Origin: Pseudomonadota bacterium
GTDB lineage: Bacteria > Pseudomonadota > Gammaproteobacteria > Burkholderiales > Thiobacillaceae
Reading direction: 5' to 3'
Length of the DNA stretch: 53,522 bases
NCBI GenBank assembly: GCA_030653935.1
Contig: JAURYL010000049.1
Span: 1-53,522 of the forward strand
Shown here: positions 26,280 through 33,710 of the stretch, piece after piece
Layout of the letters: every line of letters begins with the position of its first letter
Numbering within the stretch: position 1 is the stretch's first letter
Program-made: the position numbers and the translations under genes
The notes under the pieces: model-generated
Seen by the model: only the letters and a program-made list of their open reading frames with translations
Database searches by the model: none
What the model was told of the DNA's origin: nothing

Positions 26280-26489
26280 CGCGTCGCCAACCACATCGGC
26301 CTGGTGCCGGGCAAGACGGTGCTGGAAATGGAAAAAATCTCATCAAGAACGTCGCCCGCCGCCGCATTCCGCCACGATGCCCATCAATGGCTGATCCCGC
26401 ATGACCGCTACACCTGCAAGGCGCGCAAGCCGGAATGTGGCGATTACCTGATTTACGACCTCTGCGACTTCAAGGAGAAGACGGCGTGA
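26280..26489 (+). pseudogene. nth: C-terminal fragment of endonuclease III
   Basis: About 69 codons matching the end of Nth, a base-excision repair glycosylase: RVANHIGLVPGKTVLEMEK, then HQWLIPHDRYTCKARKPEC and YDLCDFKEK. The helix-hairpin-helix and catalytic Lys/Asp parts are missing. The 4Fe-4S pattern C-x6-C-x2-C-x5-C is broken, since the third Cys is Tyr (ECGDY). The stretch between LEMEK and HDAHQW is also divergent (ISSRTSPAAAFR), suggesting compensating frameshifts. Not a working gene. Confidence 0.85.
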
Positions 26490-26691
26490 ACAGTTGCCGG
26501 TAGCATAGGTTTTTCCCCTCTTTTCTCGCTTGGGTCTGAACCGAACAGCACATCAGGCTGTGGTCATGCCGCACCCTTTGTCGGGACGCCAAGACGCGTA
26601 CAGCCCGCCGACGGCAAAACTGCCGCAATAGAATTGGTACATCTGAGAGGGAGGCATACCTCCATTGCCAGAAAACCATGGATAAGTACTT
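26490..26691. other. Gap with no recognised gene
   Basis: No supported gene. On the minus strand a frame ending at 26553 reads YPWFSGNGGMPPSQMYQF and FAVGGLYASWRPDKGCG, with a protein-like composition and perhaps the tail of a lost gene. I do not recognise it. Confidence 0.4.
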
Positions 26692-26858
26692 AGCCCGGAT
26701 ATTGCATGAATTCGCGTGGTGATCGCGCAGGCCATTGTTTGCAATGGGAATTTTGCGAAGGAGCGGCGTAGTTATTCATACGCCAGACTGAGCAAGACTT
26801 GCCAGTTCGGACAAGGGACCAGCGAGGGCGCGCGAGTATTCATGCAATATCCGGGTTA
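26692..26858. mobile_element. About 167-bp inverted-repeat element (copy 2 of pair)
   Basis: Inverted relative of 26035-26208. The ends are TAGCCCGGATATTGCATGAAT and ATTCATGCAATATCCGGGTTA. The interior shares GAAGGAGCGGCGTAGTTATT and the segment with GACTGAGCAAGACTT. Confidence 0.8.
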
Positions 26859-26901
26859 GGTAAAATAACCCATCAAAAACATACCAGACCGACACGACTG
26901 C

Positions 26902-27290
26902 ATGCCCTACCTGACCATTGACCAATTGCAGATAGAGGCATTTACGTGCTGATCGATCTGCCCTGGGTGGACCACCCCTTTACCTTCAACAGCTTCAAGA
27001 TCAAATCGGAAGAGCATATCCAGGTAATGCGGCAGTTGGGGTTGGAGCGGGTCCGCTACGACCCGGGTCGTAGCACAGCCAGGCCCCTATCGGTACCCGC
27101 GACGCCAACGCTGCCGCCGACAGCAAAACCAGCGGCGCCTCTGCGCCAGGACAATCCCCTGGTACTGGCAAAGAAGGCACGCATCGAACAACTGCGCCAG
27201 CATCGGGAAGCGGCGGCCAGTGCGGAGAAAGCCCTCATCAGCGCCACCCAGACGGTGCGCCATATCAATGCCAATCTGCTGACCCGCACG
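26902..27290 (+). pseudogene. Frameshifted, truncated head of an HD-GYP phosphodiesterase (DUF3391)
   Basis: The start MPYLTIDQLQI is followed, after a frame change at about 26934, by YVLIDLPWVDHPFTFNSFKI and RQLGLERVRYDP, the DUF3391 domain that precedes HD-GYP cyclic-di-GMP phosphodiesterase domains. A helical stretch follows (AKKARIEQLRQHREAAASAE). The catalytic HD-GYP part is missing: the frame runs into the antisense PIN fragment at about 27290. Two lesions make it a pseudogene. Confidence 0.8.
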
Positions 27291-27366
27291 AGGGTAGCAG
27301 ATCAAGCTGGTCGAGCAACGACAGCGCGACCAGTGGCCCGGCGTTGACTACCGCCCGATCAAGCAT
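27265..27366 (-). pseudogene. Truncated PIN-type (DUF3368) toxin head
   Basis: The ATG at 27366, overlapping the end of the antitoxin frame, gives MLDRAVVNAGPLVALSLLDQ then LDLLP, matching the start of DUF3368 PIN-like toxins (VVNASPLI-x-L). After about 25 codons homology stops where the DUF3391 fragment begins, and the frame ends at 27265. Only the first of the PIN acidic motifs could be present, so it is inactive. Confidence 0.7.
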
Positions 27367-27612
27367 TCGCGCCAAACTCTGCGCTCAATTCTTCGTTGTC
27401 CAACGCTACTACTGGCACACCAGAACGCCCGGCGGCGAGAAGGAATTCAACCCGACCCAGCCACACTGTTCCCCTGCCTTGCCGGAGCTTAAGCGGCCGA
27501 CCTCGAATCGTTTTAATGCCAGCATGAATTTCGCTTCGCTCGCCAGTGATTCGGGCGAGACACCTGGCGACGCCAGTGCATCAAGAGGTAGCTCAAGCAT
27601 CACTGCATTCAT
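27359..27612 (-). pseudogene. UPF0175-family antitoxin, frameshifted
   Basis: The start at 27612 has a good GGAGG eight bases before it and gives MNAVMLELPLDALASPGV, then FMLALKRFEVGRLSSGKAGE, typical of UPF0175 proteins. At about 27450 the frame changes; the second frame continues LGRVEFLLAAGRSGVPVVAL and DNEELSAEF to a TGA at 27359. The length, 254 bp, is one base off a full codon count. Either a real mutation or a sequencing error. The paired toxin fragment overlaps its stop. Confidence 0.75.
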
Positions 27613-27907
27613 GAGTCAACCCTCCAGCAAGCAGCGCTTCATTTTGTTTGATTATCGCAGCACACATCGAAGATTCGTTCGTAAGTCTGTGGCTTGATTT
27701 TTCCGTGATCGCTCGCCAATGACTGCTCCTCGCCGATAGCGGTCAGCTACCGGCTGTTCTTGACCGAATGCAATCCACTGTCGGCAGCCGTTCGTTCCAC
27801 TGTTTTGGCGACTGGCAACCGACCGCAGCCAGCCGGCCGGCCGCCGAGGCTACGCATCCATCCCGGAATACCGCCGCCATCCTATTTCCGAGACTCGATC
27901 CCGCGCA
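27613..27907. other. Gap with no recognised gene
   Basis: Nothing supported. The first part (27613-27700) is AT-richer than its surroundings and may hold the promoter of the UPF0175 remnant. The rest has no frame resembling a protein. Confidence 0.5.
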
Positions 27908-28915
27908 TCAAATACCGTGATACTGGCGATACCACGCCGCCCAGTTGGCGATGCCCGTGGCCAGTTCGGTCTTCGGCTCGAAGCCGATGTCCCGCTTCAG
28001 CGCGTCGATATTGGCGTAGGTGGCGACCACGTCGCCCGGCTGCATCGGCAGGTAGTTCTTCTTCGCTTCCTGGCCCAATGAGTCTTCGATGGTCTTGATG
28101 AAGGTCATCAGTTCCACCGGCTGGTGGTTGCCGATGTTGTAGACGCGGTAGGGGGCGTAGCTGGTGCCGGGGTCGGGGGCGTCGGTGGTGAACTCGGGGT
28201 TGGGCGTGGCGATCTTGTCGAGCACACGCACCGTGCCTTCGGCGATGTCGTCGATGTAGGTGAAGTCGCGCTGCATCTTGCCCATGTTGAATACGTCGAT
28301 GGTGCGGTCTTCCAGGATGGCGGAGGTGAATAGCCAGGGCGACATGTCCGGGCGGCCCCAGGGGCCGTAGACAGTAAAGTAGCGCAGGCCGGTGGTGGGC
28401 AGGCCGTAGAGGTGGCTGTAGGTGTGCGCCATCAGTTCGTTGGCTTTCTTGCTGGCGGCGTAGAGGCTGACCGGGTGGTCGACGTTGTCGTGCACCGAGA
28501 ACGGCATGTGGGTGTTGGCGCCGTAGACGCTGGAGCTGCTGGCGTAGACGAAGTGCTCCACATTGTTGTGGCGGCAGCCTTCCAGGAGGTTGCCGAAGCC
28601 GACCAGGTTGGTCTGGATGTAGACGTAGGGATTCTTCAGCGAGTAGCGCACGCCGGGCTGTGCGGCGAGGTTGATCACCTTGTTGAATTTCTCGGCGGCG
28701 AACAGGTCTTCCACCGTCACCCGGTCGGAGATGTCGCCGCGCACGAACTTGAAGTTCGGGTAGGGTTTTAGCCGCTCCAGGCGCGCCAGCTTCAGATTCG
28801 GGTCGTAGTAGTCGTTGAGGTTGTCGATGCCGACCACTTGGTCGCCACGCTTCAACAGGATTTCCGATACGTGCATGCCGATAAAGCCGGCGGCGCCGGT
28901 GACGAGGACTTTCAT
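27908..28915 (-). CDS. UDP-glucuronate 4-epimerase-type NAD-dependent epimerase
   Basis: A 335-residue short-chain dehydrogenase/reductase-type nucleotide-sugar epimerase, probably making UDP-galacturonate for surface polysaccharide. The NAD motif is VTGAAGFIGMHVSEILLKRG. GIDNLNDYYDPNLKLARLER is typical of UDP-GlcA 4-epimerases (CapI/WbnF group). The catalytic Tyr/Lys is in SLYAASKKANELMAHTYSHL, and the substrate loop is GPWGRPDMSPW. Full length. The toxin-antitoxin pair lies 13 bp upstream on the same strand, so the epimerase start is at the edge of that insertion. Confidence 0.92.
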   Translation of the reverse strand: MKVLVTGAAGFIGMHVSEILLKRGDQVVGIDNLNDYYDPNLKLARLERLKPYPNFKFVRGDISDRVTVEDLFAAEKFNKVINLAAQPGVRYSLKNPYVYIQTNLVGFGNLLEGCRHNNVEHFVYASSSSVYGANTHMPFSVHDNVDHPVSLYAASKKANELMAHTYSHLYGLPTTGLRYFTVYGPWGRPDMSPWLFTSAILEDRTIDVFNMGKMQRDFTYIDDIAEGTVRVLDKIATPNPEFTTDAPDPGTSYAPYRVYNIGNHQPVELMTFIKTIEDSLGQEAKKNYLPMQPGDVVATYANIDALKRDIGFEPKTELATGIANWAAWYRQYHGI

Positions 28916-28928
28916 GGGGTTCTCTCTT

Positions 28929-29354
28929 TCAGTTTGATGAGGTGGAATCGAGCGGCGCCAGAAGAAACTCGGTCACCCGCCGGTATTGGCCGGAGCGAAC
29001 AAGGTCCAGCACCTTGGCCATGTCGATGTTCATGTAGTCATGCACGATGCGATTACGCAAGCCGACGATGGGGTGCCATGCCCGCAAATCTTCCGCCGCC
29101 AGGACGCCGCGCCGCGCTAGCCCTTCAAAGGCATCGTAGGCGGAGACAGGGACGGGTTCGTTAACCGCCTTGAGTAGGCGCTTGGCCTTGCCGATGGCGT
29201 TTTCGACCAGTATCTGGATGGCGTGTAGTACCCCGTTCTGCTCCAAAGGCGTCAGCATGCCTCCGGCCAGCAGGGTGTCGCGGGCGCCATCGAGCAGGCG
29301 GGTCTGTTCATGCGCGATCCGCGCGGTTTCCTGCTGGTAAAGGTCAAGCCGCAT
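28929..29354 (-). CDS. hepT: HepT-type RNase toxin
   Basis: A 141-residue HEPN-domain protein (DUF86 family), toxin of HepT/MntA systems. The RNase motif R-x4-H-x-Y is RNRIVHDY, in GLRNRIVHDYMNID. The family part starts at about residue 35 (VLHAIQILVENAIGKAKRLL). It overlaps the 3' end of the antitoxin gene by 11 bp and is translated from the same message. Confidence 0.88.
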   Translation of the reverse strand: MRLDLYQQETARIAHEQTRLLDGARDTLLAGGMLTPLEQNGVLHAIQILVENAIGKAKRLLKAVNEPVPVSAYDAFEGLARRGVLAAEDLRAWHPIVGLRNRIVHDYMNIDMAKVLDLVRSGQYRRVTEFLLAPLDSTSSN

Positions 29355-29772
29355 GCGCCTTCTCCCAGTAGTAATCCTCCAGGTCGCGCCAGGTGCGGGT
29401 CAGGAAACGCCCCCAGGCGAGGCTGTCCTCGCCCTTCAGCGGCAGGCCCTCCTCCGCCACCAGCGCGCGCATGGCGAGGCGGGCGCGGGGAAGCTCGATC
29501 AGATCGACGTCATCCTCCGTCCCGCCCAGCAATCCAGCCAGTTTGTGGCGCAGGCTTTCCAGGCGGCCGCACTGTTCCAGGAAATCCGCCCCGTCGCGCG
29601 CGAACTGGACCGCGATGTCCCAATCACTGCCCGGCCTGGCGGTGCCGTCGGCGCGGCTGCCTACCAGAATCGCCAGCTCGACCGCCGGCTGCGTCGCGAG
29701 GAATCCGCGCAGCCGTTCGATGTCGGCGGCGTCGATCGGAGCGGGTCGGGCGGGCTGGATAACGGGGGACAT
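29344..29772 (-). CDS. mntA: MntA-type nucleotidyltransferase antitoxin
   Basis: A 142-residue minimal nucleotidyltransferase. The motif GSRADGTARPGSDWDIAV fits GS-x10-D-x-D, with a third acidic residue in DDVDLIELP. MntA proteins neutralise HepT by adding AMP to a Tyr near its active site, and that Tyr is present in the partner (HDY). It lies upstream of hepT on the minus strand, with overlap, and appears intact. Confidence 0.88.
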   Translation of the reverse strand: MSPVIQPARPAPIDAADIERLRGFLATQPAVELAILVGSRADGTARPGSDWDIAVQFARDGADFLEQCGRLESLRHKLAGLLGGTEDDVDLIELPRARLAMRALVAEEGLPLKGEDSLAWGRFLTRTWRDLEDYYWEKAHAA

Positions 29773-29843
29773 CGATGAAAGGCGCGGATTCCGGTCACGT
29801 TGAAGGTCGCGGGATTATAGACTTCGGCTTCCCCCGCCCGATA

Positions 29844-29957
29844 AGGGGCCGTAAATGAATAAGCTGGACGATGATGGGTGTGCTGGCGGGATGCGCCGCA
29901 AGACGCCGGGCGCCGCCAACGCGGCCAGTATGTTCTGGTTATTCGTTTACGGCCCCT
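29844..29957. repeat. 114-bp element with terminal inverted repeats before waaA
   Basis: The left end AGGGGCCGTAAATGAATAA and right end TTATTCGTTTACGGCCCCT are 19-bp inverted repeats with one mismatch. The interior has no gene. It ends 8 bp before the waaA ATG, so it probably carries or displaces the waaA promoter. Confidence 0.65.
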
Positions 29958-29965
29958 AACCGCCC

Positions 29966-31213
29966 ATGCGTCATTTCTATTCCCTGGCCTGGCTCTTTCT
30001 CCTGCCCTTCGCCTTTCTCCATCTGCTGCGCCGCGCGCGACGGCAGCCGGAGTATCTGGCGCATTGGCGCGAGCGCCTGGGCCTCGTCCTGATTCCGCCC
30101 GGCAAGCGGCCGCTGATCTGGCTGCACGCCGTCTCCGTCGGCGAAACCCGCGCCGCCGCGCCGCTGGTCAAGGCGCTCGCGGCGCGCCATCCCGATCACG
30201 CCATCCTGCTCACTCACGCGACGCCAACCGGACGCGCGACCGGCGCTGAGCTGTTCGGCGCCGGCGTGATTCAAGCCTATCTGCCTTATGACTTCCCGCC
30301 CCTGGTGTGGTTGTTCCTGCGTCGCGCGCGGCCGGTCATGGGGGTGATCATGGAAACGGAAATCTGGCCCAACCTCTATGCCGCCTGCGCGCATCGAGGG
30401 ATTCCGCTGTTTCTGGTGAATGCGCGCCTGTCGGAAAAATCGGCGCGCGGCTACGCGCGCTTCCGCGCCCTGGTGGCGCCGGCGCTACGCGCGCTTGCCG
30501 GCATCGCGGCGCAGACTATGAATGACGCGCATCGCCTGCGCGAACTCGGCGCGGAAGCGGTGGAAATCAGCGGCAATGTGAAGTTCGACGTGACGCCGCC
30601 GGCCGACAGCGGCGAACGCGCCCGCGAGTTGCGGGAGTTGTTCCACTGCCGTTTTGTGCTGCTGCTGGCCAGTACCCGCGAGGGCGAGGAAGCGATGTTG
30701 CTCGACGCCCTTGCCAGCCTGGAATTGCCCGGCCTGCTGCTGTTGCTGGTGCCGCGCCACCCGCAACGTTTCGACGAGGTGGCGGCCCTGTTGGCGGCGC
30801 GCGGGCTGGCGTTCGTGCGACGCGGCGAGAAGCTGCCGCCACAAGCCGAGACCCGCGTCTTCCTCGGCGACAGCATGGGCGAACTGGCGGCGTATTACGC
30901 GGCGGCGGATCTTGCCTATGTCGGCGGCAGCCTGCTGCCGCTGGGCGGACAGAACCTGATCGAGGCGGCGGCGGCGGGCTGCCCGGCCCTGATCGGGCCG
31001 CACACCTGGAACTTCGCGGAAGCAGCGGATCAAGCGGTGGCTTGCGGCGCCGCGCTCAGGGTGGCGGATGCGAGCGAACTGGCGGCGGCGACCACCACGC
31101 TGTTCCATGAACCGATGGCGCGTGAACGAATGCGGGAAGCCGGCCTGCAATTCGCGGCGGCGAATCGGGGGGCGACGGAAAGGGTGATGGCAATGCTGGA
31201 ACGCGGCATGTAA
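29966..31213 (+). CDS. waaA: 3-deoxy-D-manno-octulosonic acid (Kdo) transferase
   Basis: A 415-residue enzyme that adds Kdo to lipid IVA at the inner face of the cytoplasmic membrane, in lipopolysaccharide core synthesis. An N-terminal membrane anchor (about 5-22) is followed by LIWLHAVSVGETRAAAPLVK, the conserved site with the catalytic Glu. GVIMETEIWPNLYAAC and VNARLSEKSARGYARF are further family marks. The C-terminal GT-B half shows GGSLLPLGGQNLIEAAAAGC and GPHTWNFAEA. Normal length. Its upstream gap is occupied by the inverted-repeat element. Confidence 0.96.
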   Translation: MRHFYSLAWLFLLPFAFLHLLRRARRQPEYLAHWRERLGLVLIPPGKRPLIWLHAVSVGETRAAAPLVKALAARHPDHAILLTHATPTGRATGAELFGAGVIQAYLPYDFPPLVWLFLRRARPVMGVIMETEIWPNLYAACAHRGIPLFLVNARLSEKSARGYARFRALVAPALRALAGIAAQTMNDAHRLRELGAEAVEISGNVKFDVTPPADSGERARELRELFHCRFVLLLASTREGEEAMLLDALASLELPGLLLLLVPRHPQRFDEVAALLAARGLAFVRRGEKLPPQAETRVFLGDSMGELAAYYAAADLAYVGGSLLPLGGQNLIEAAAAGCPALIGPHTWNFAEAADQAVACGAALRVADASELAAATTTLFHEPMARERMREAGLQFAAANRGATERVMAMLERGM

Positions 31214-31243
31214 CCCCGGAAGCCGCCGCGCGCGGAGAACACG

Positions 31244-31272
31244 GTAGGGGCGGGTTTGAAACCCGCCCCTAC
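31244..31272. terminator. Perfect hairpin between convergent waaA and tolC-type gene
   Basis: GTAGGGGCGGGTTT-G-AAACCCGCCCCTAC, a perfect 14-bp stem. It sits between two convergent genes, 3 bp from the tolC stop, so may end both transcripts, though no T-run follows. A copy with one base change is at 50321-50349, so it is also a repeat family. Confidence 0.55.
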
Positions 31273-31274
31273 GT

Positions 31275-32588
31275 CTACTTCTTCTCTTCCCGCAGCAACG
31301 CATCCAATGCCTTGAGATCAGTCTCGGCGAGACTGCCGGCGGCGGCCTTCAGGGTGAGGCCGGCGAGCAGGGTCTGGTAGCGGGCGGCGGCGAGGTCCTT
31401 GCGGGTGGTGTAGACCTGCTGCTGGGCGTTGAGGACGTCGACACGGGTGCGGACACCGACTTCCAGGCCCAGTTTGGTCGAGCGCAGTTGCGCCTCGCTG
31501 GACACCAGCGCCTGTTTCAATGCCTGCACCTGGGCGTTGCCGGAGATCACCCCGAGATAAGCCTGGCGCGCGTCCAGGCTGGCCTGGCGGCGGGCATTGT
31601 CGAGCTCGTGACGGGCTTTTTCCAGGTTGGCGGAAGCTTCCCGCACCCGCGAACTGGTGCCGCCACCCTGATAGATGGGCAGAACGAATTCCAGGCCGAT
31701 GGTGCCGGTCTGTGTTTCCACATTGGAAAAACCTGCCGATGCCTGGCCGCGGTTGTCGCTGTAACTGGCTTTCAGGTCCAGCGTCGGCATGTGGCCGCCC
31801 TTCTGCTTGTCCACTTCCCGCCGCGCGGCTTCCTGCGCGGTGCGGCCGAGCGCCACGGCGAGGCTGTCGGCTCCGGCCTGCTTCACCCAGGCATCCATGT
31901 TGTCCGGCTGCGGCAGCAGCATCCTGGCCTGTTCATCGAGGAGCGCGAGTTGTGGCGCGTCCTGATTGATGATTTTCTCCAGCGCGCGTTTCTTCACCTC
32001 CAGGTCGTTCAGCCCGGCGATTTCCTGGGCGGTGGTGAGGTCGTAGCGCGCCTGCGCCTCGTGGGTATCGGTGATGGTGGCGGCGCCGACCTCGAAACTC
32101 TTGCGCGCCTGCGCCAACTGCTCGGCATAGGCTTGTTTCTGGGCGCGGGCGGTGGCGAGCACATCCTGGGCTTGCAGCACGTCGAAATAAGCCTGGGCGA
32201 CGCGAAGCTGCAATTCCTGCTCGGCGACCTTCAGCGTCTGCTCCGCTTGCAGCACTTGCAGCTTGGCTTGCTCATAACTTTCGAGGTTCTGCTTGCGATA
32301 GAGCGGCTGGCTCAGGGAGAGGCTGAAGCCGTAGGGATCGGATGCCTTGGAAAATCCGGGGATGCTGGACTGGGTATCGATGTGATTGAGGTTGGCGGAA
32401 AGGTTGATCGTCGGCCGCAACAGCGCCCTGCCCTGCGGCAGCTTCTCCAGGCCGGCCTTGTAGGCTTGCTGGGCGGCGGCGAAGGTGGCGTCATTGGCAT
32501 GGGCGAGTTGATAGACCTCGCTCAGGTTGGCACCCCAGGCAACCTGTGCAACACAGGCCAGGGCGGCGGTCAGCAGAGTCAGGCGCAT
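31275..32588 (-). CDS. tolC: TolC-family outer-membrane efflux protein
   Basis: A 437-residue outer-membrane channel of the TolC/OEP family, exit duct for type I secretion or RND pumps. A signal peptide (MRLTLLTAALACVAQVAWGA) precedes LSEVYQLAHANDATFAAAQQ, the typical start. Two internal repeats of the OEP domain follow, with QPLYRKQNLESYEQAKLQVL and LPIYQGGGTSSRVREASANL as equatorial landmarks. It ends without the long TolC tail. Third in a pcm-rhodanese-tolC run, and adjacent to the RND operon transcribed the same way, so it may complete that pump. Confidence 0.93.
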   Translation of the reverse strand: MRLTLLTAALACVAQVAWGANLSEVYQLAHANDATFAAAQQAYKAGLEKLPQGRALLRPTINLSANLNHIDTQSSIPGFSKASDPYGFSLSLSQPLYRKQNLESYEQAKLQVLQAEQTLKVAEQELQLRVAQAYFDVLQAQDVLATARAQKQAYAEQLAQARKSFEVGAATITDTHEAQARYDLTTAQEIAGLNDLEVKKRALEKIINQDAPQLALLDEQARMLLPQPDNMDAWVKQAGADSLAVALGRTAQEAARREVDKQKGGHMPTLDLKASYSDNRGQASAGFSNVETQTGTIGLEFVLPIYQGGGTSSRVREASANLEKARHELDNARRQASLDARQAYLGVISGNAQVQALKQALVSSEAQLRSTKLGLEVGVRTRVDVLNAQQQVYTTRKDLAAARYQTLLAGLTLKAAAGSLAETDLKALDALLREEKK

Positions 32589-32600
32589 GATGGATTCAAC

Positions 32601-32924
32601 TCAGTAGGTAGGCATGGTGTGATCAACCTGCCTGGCCCAGGCATCGACGCCGCCGGTCAGGTTGATCACATTGCTGAAGCCGTTGGCTTCCAGGAAGCGC
32701 GCAACATGAAAACTGCGCACGCCGTGATGGCAGATCACCACCGTCTCGCTCGCGGGGTCCAGCTCCCCCAACCGGGTCTGGATGGCGCTCATGGGCAACA
32801 GCGTCGCGCCTTCAAGATGGCAGCGCTCGTATTCCCAACCCTCGCGCACATCCAGGAGCAGGGGCCGGTCGCGCGTGGCGTCATCCAGCCAAGTCTTGAG
32901 TTCGGTGGGACTGAGTTGCCGCAT
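32601..32924 (-). CDS. Single-domain rhodanese-like protein
   Basis: A 107-residue cytosolic rhodanese domain. The active-site loop is VICHHGVRSFHVARFL with the catalytic Cys in CHHGVR, and the CH2-like start is PLLLDVREGWEYERCHLEGA. It ends ALPxY-like in VDAWARQVDHTMPTY. It transfers sulfane sulfur; the acceptor is unknown. The same pcm-rhodanese-tolC order is common in betaproteobacteria, as I recall. It is 2 bp after the pcm stop, so co-transcribed. Confidence 0.9.
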   Translation of the reverse strand: MRQLSPTELKTWLDDATRDRPLLLDVREGWEYERCHLEGATLLPMSAIQTRLGELDPASETVVICHHGVRSFHVARFLEANGFSNVINLTGGVDAWARQVDHTMPTY

Positions 32925-32926
32925 GG

Positions 32927-33580
32927 TCAGAACACGAAACGTTCGGGCTCGACGGCGTTCGCCAGGGACTTGGCGACCGTCTCGAACAGGATATCGGTAC
33001 GCTGGGCGCCGGGCGCCATCCGGGTGATGAGGGTGGCGGCCATCGCCGGCCCCTCGCCGACGATGGCGAACAGGCGGCCACCGGGGCTGAGGCGTTTCAG
33101 ATAAGCCTCGGGGAGCAGCGGGACGGAGCCGGTCAACACGATCACGTCGAAATGGCCATCGAGCTGCCAGTCACGCGCGCCATCGCCCTGGCGGGTCTGG
33201 ATGTGGGTGTAGCCGTGGGCATGGAACTTCTTATCAGCCTCGTCGCGCAAATCGGCATGAATTTCCACACTGACCACGTTGGCGGCCTGACTGGCCAGCA
33301 GGGCGGTGAAATAGCCGCTGCCGGTGCCGATTTCCAGCACCCGGTCAGTGGCTTTGACCTGGACGGCCTGCAACGCGCGCGCCTCGATCACCGGCGCCCA
33401 CATGTACTCACCATGGCCGAGGGGAATACCCATGTCGACGAAGGCCAGCGATTGATACAGCGCGGGAACGAAATCCTCGCGTTTCACCTTCATCAACAGG
33501 TCGAGCACCTTGGGGTCCAGCACCTCCCAGGGGCGGATTTGCTGCTCGATCATGTTGAAACGTGCCTGTTCGTAATCCAT
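32927..33580 (-). CDS. pcm: Protein-L-isoaspartate O-methyltransferase
   Basis: A 217-residue SAM-dependent enzyme that starts repair of isoaspartyl residues. The start at 33580 gives MDYEQARFNMIEQQIRPWEV, which matches the family, with GGAG before it; the frame is open 41 codons upstream without homology. Motif I is VLEIGTGSGYFTALLA. FDVIVLTGSVPLLPEAYLKR is the post-II region. First gene of the pcm-rhodanese-tolC run. Confidence 0.94.
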   Translation of the reverse strand: MDYEQARFNMIEQQIRPWEVLDPKVLDLLMKVKREDFVPALYQSLAFVDMGIPLGHGEYMWAPVIEARALQAVQVKATDRVLEIGTGSGYFTALLASQAANVVSVEIHADLRDEADKKFHAHGYTHIQTRQGDGARDWQLDGHFDVIVLTGSVPLLPEAYLKRLSPGGRLFAIVGEGPAMAATLITRMAPGAQRTDILFETVAKSLANAVEPERFVF

Positions 33581-33679
33581 GACAACTCCAGAAAACGTAT
33601 CCGATTCAATGCGCGGGATTGTAACCCGCGGCCTGCTCACGAATCTCCCCGCGAGCGGAACCCAGGGCGCGCACGGAAT

Positions 33680-33710
33680 GATGCGGTTCGCTGCGCTCAC
33701 CACATCCTAC
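33680..33710. repeat. Short intergenic repeat GATGCGGTTCGC..CACATCCTAC (copy 2)
   Basis: Matches 24993-25023 with one base change and touches the 3' end of the RND gene. With 33581-33679 it forms the gap before pcm; nothing else is recognised there. Confidence 0.7.
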
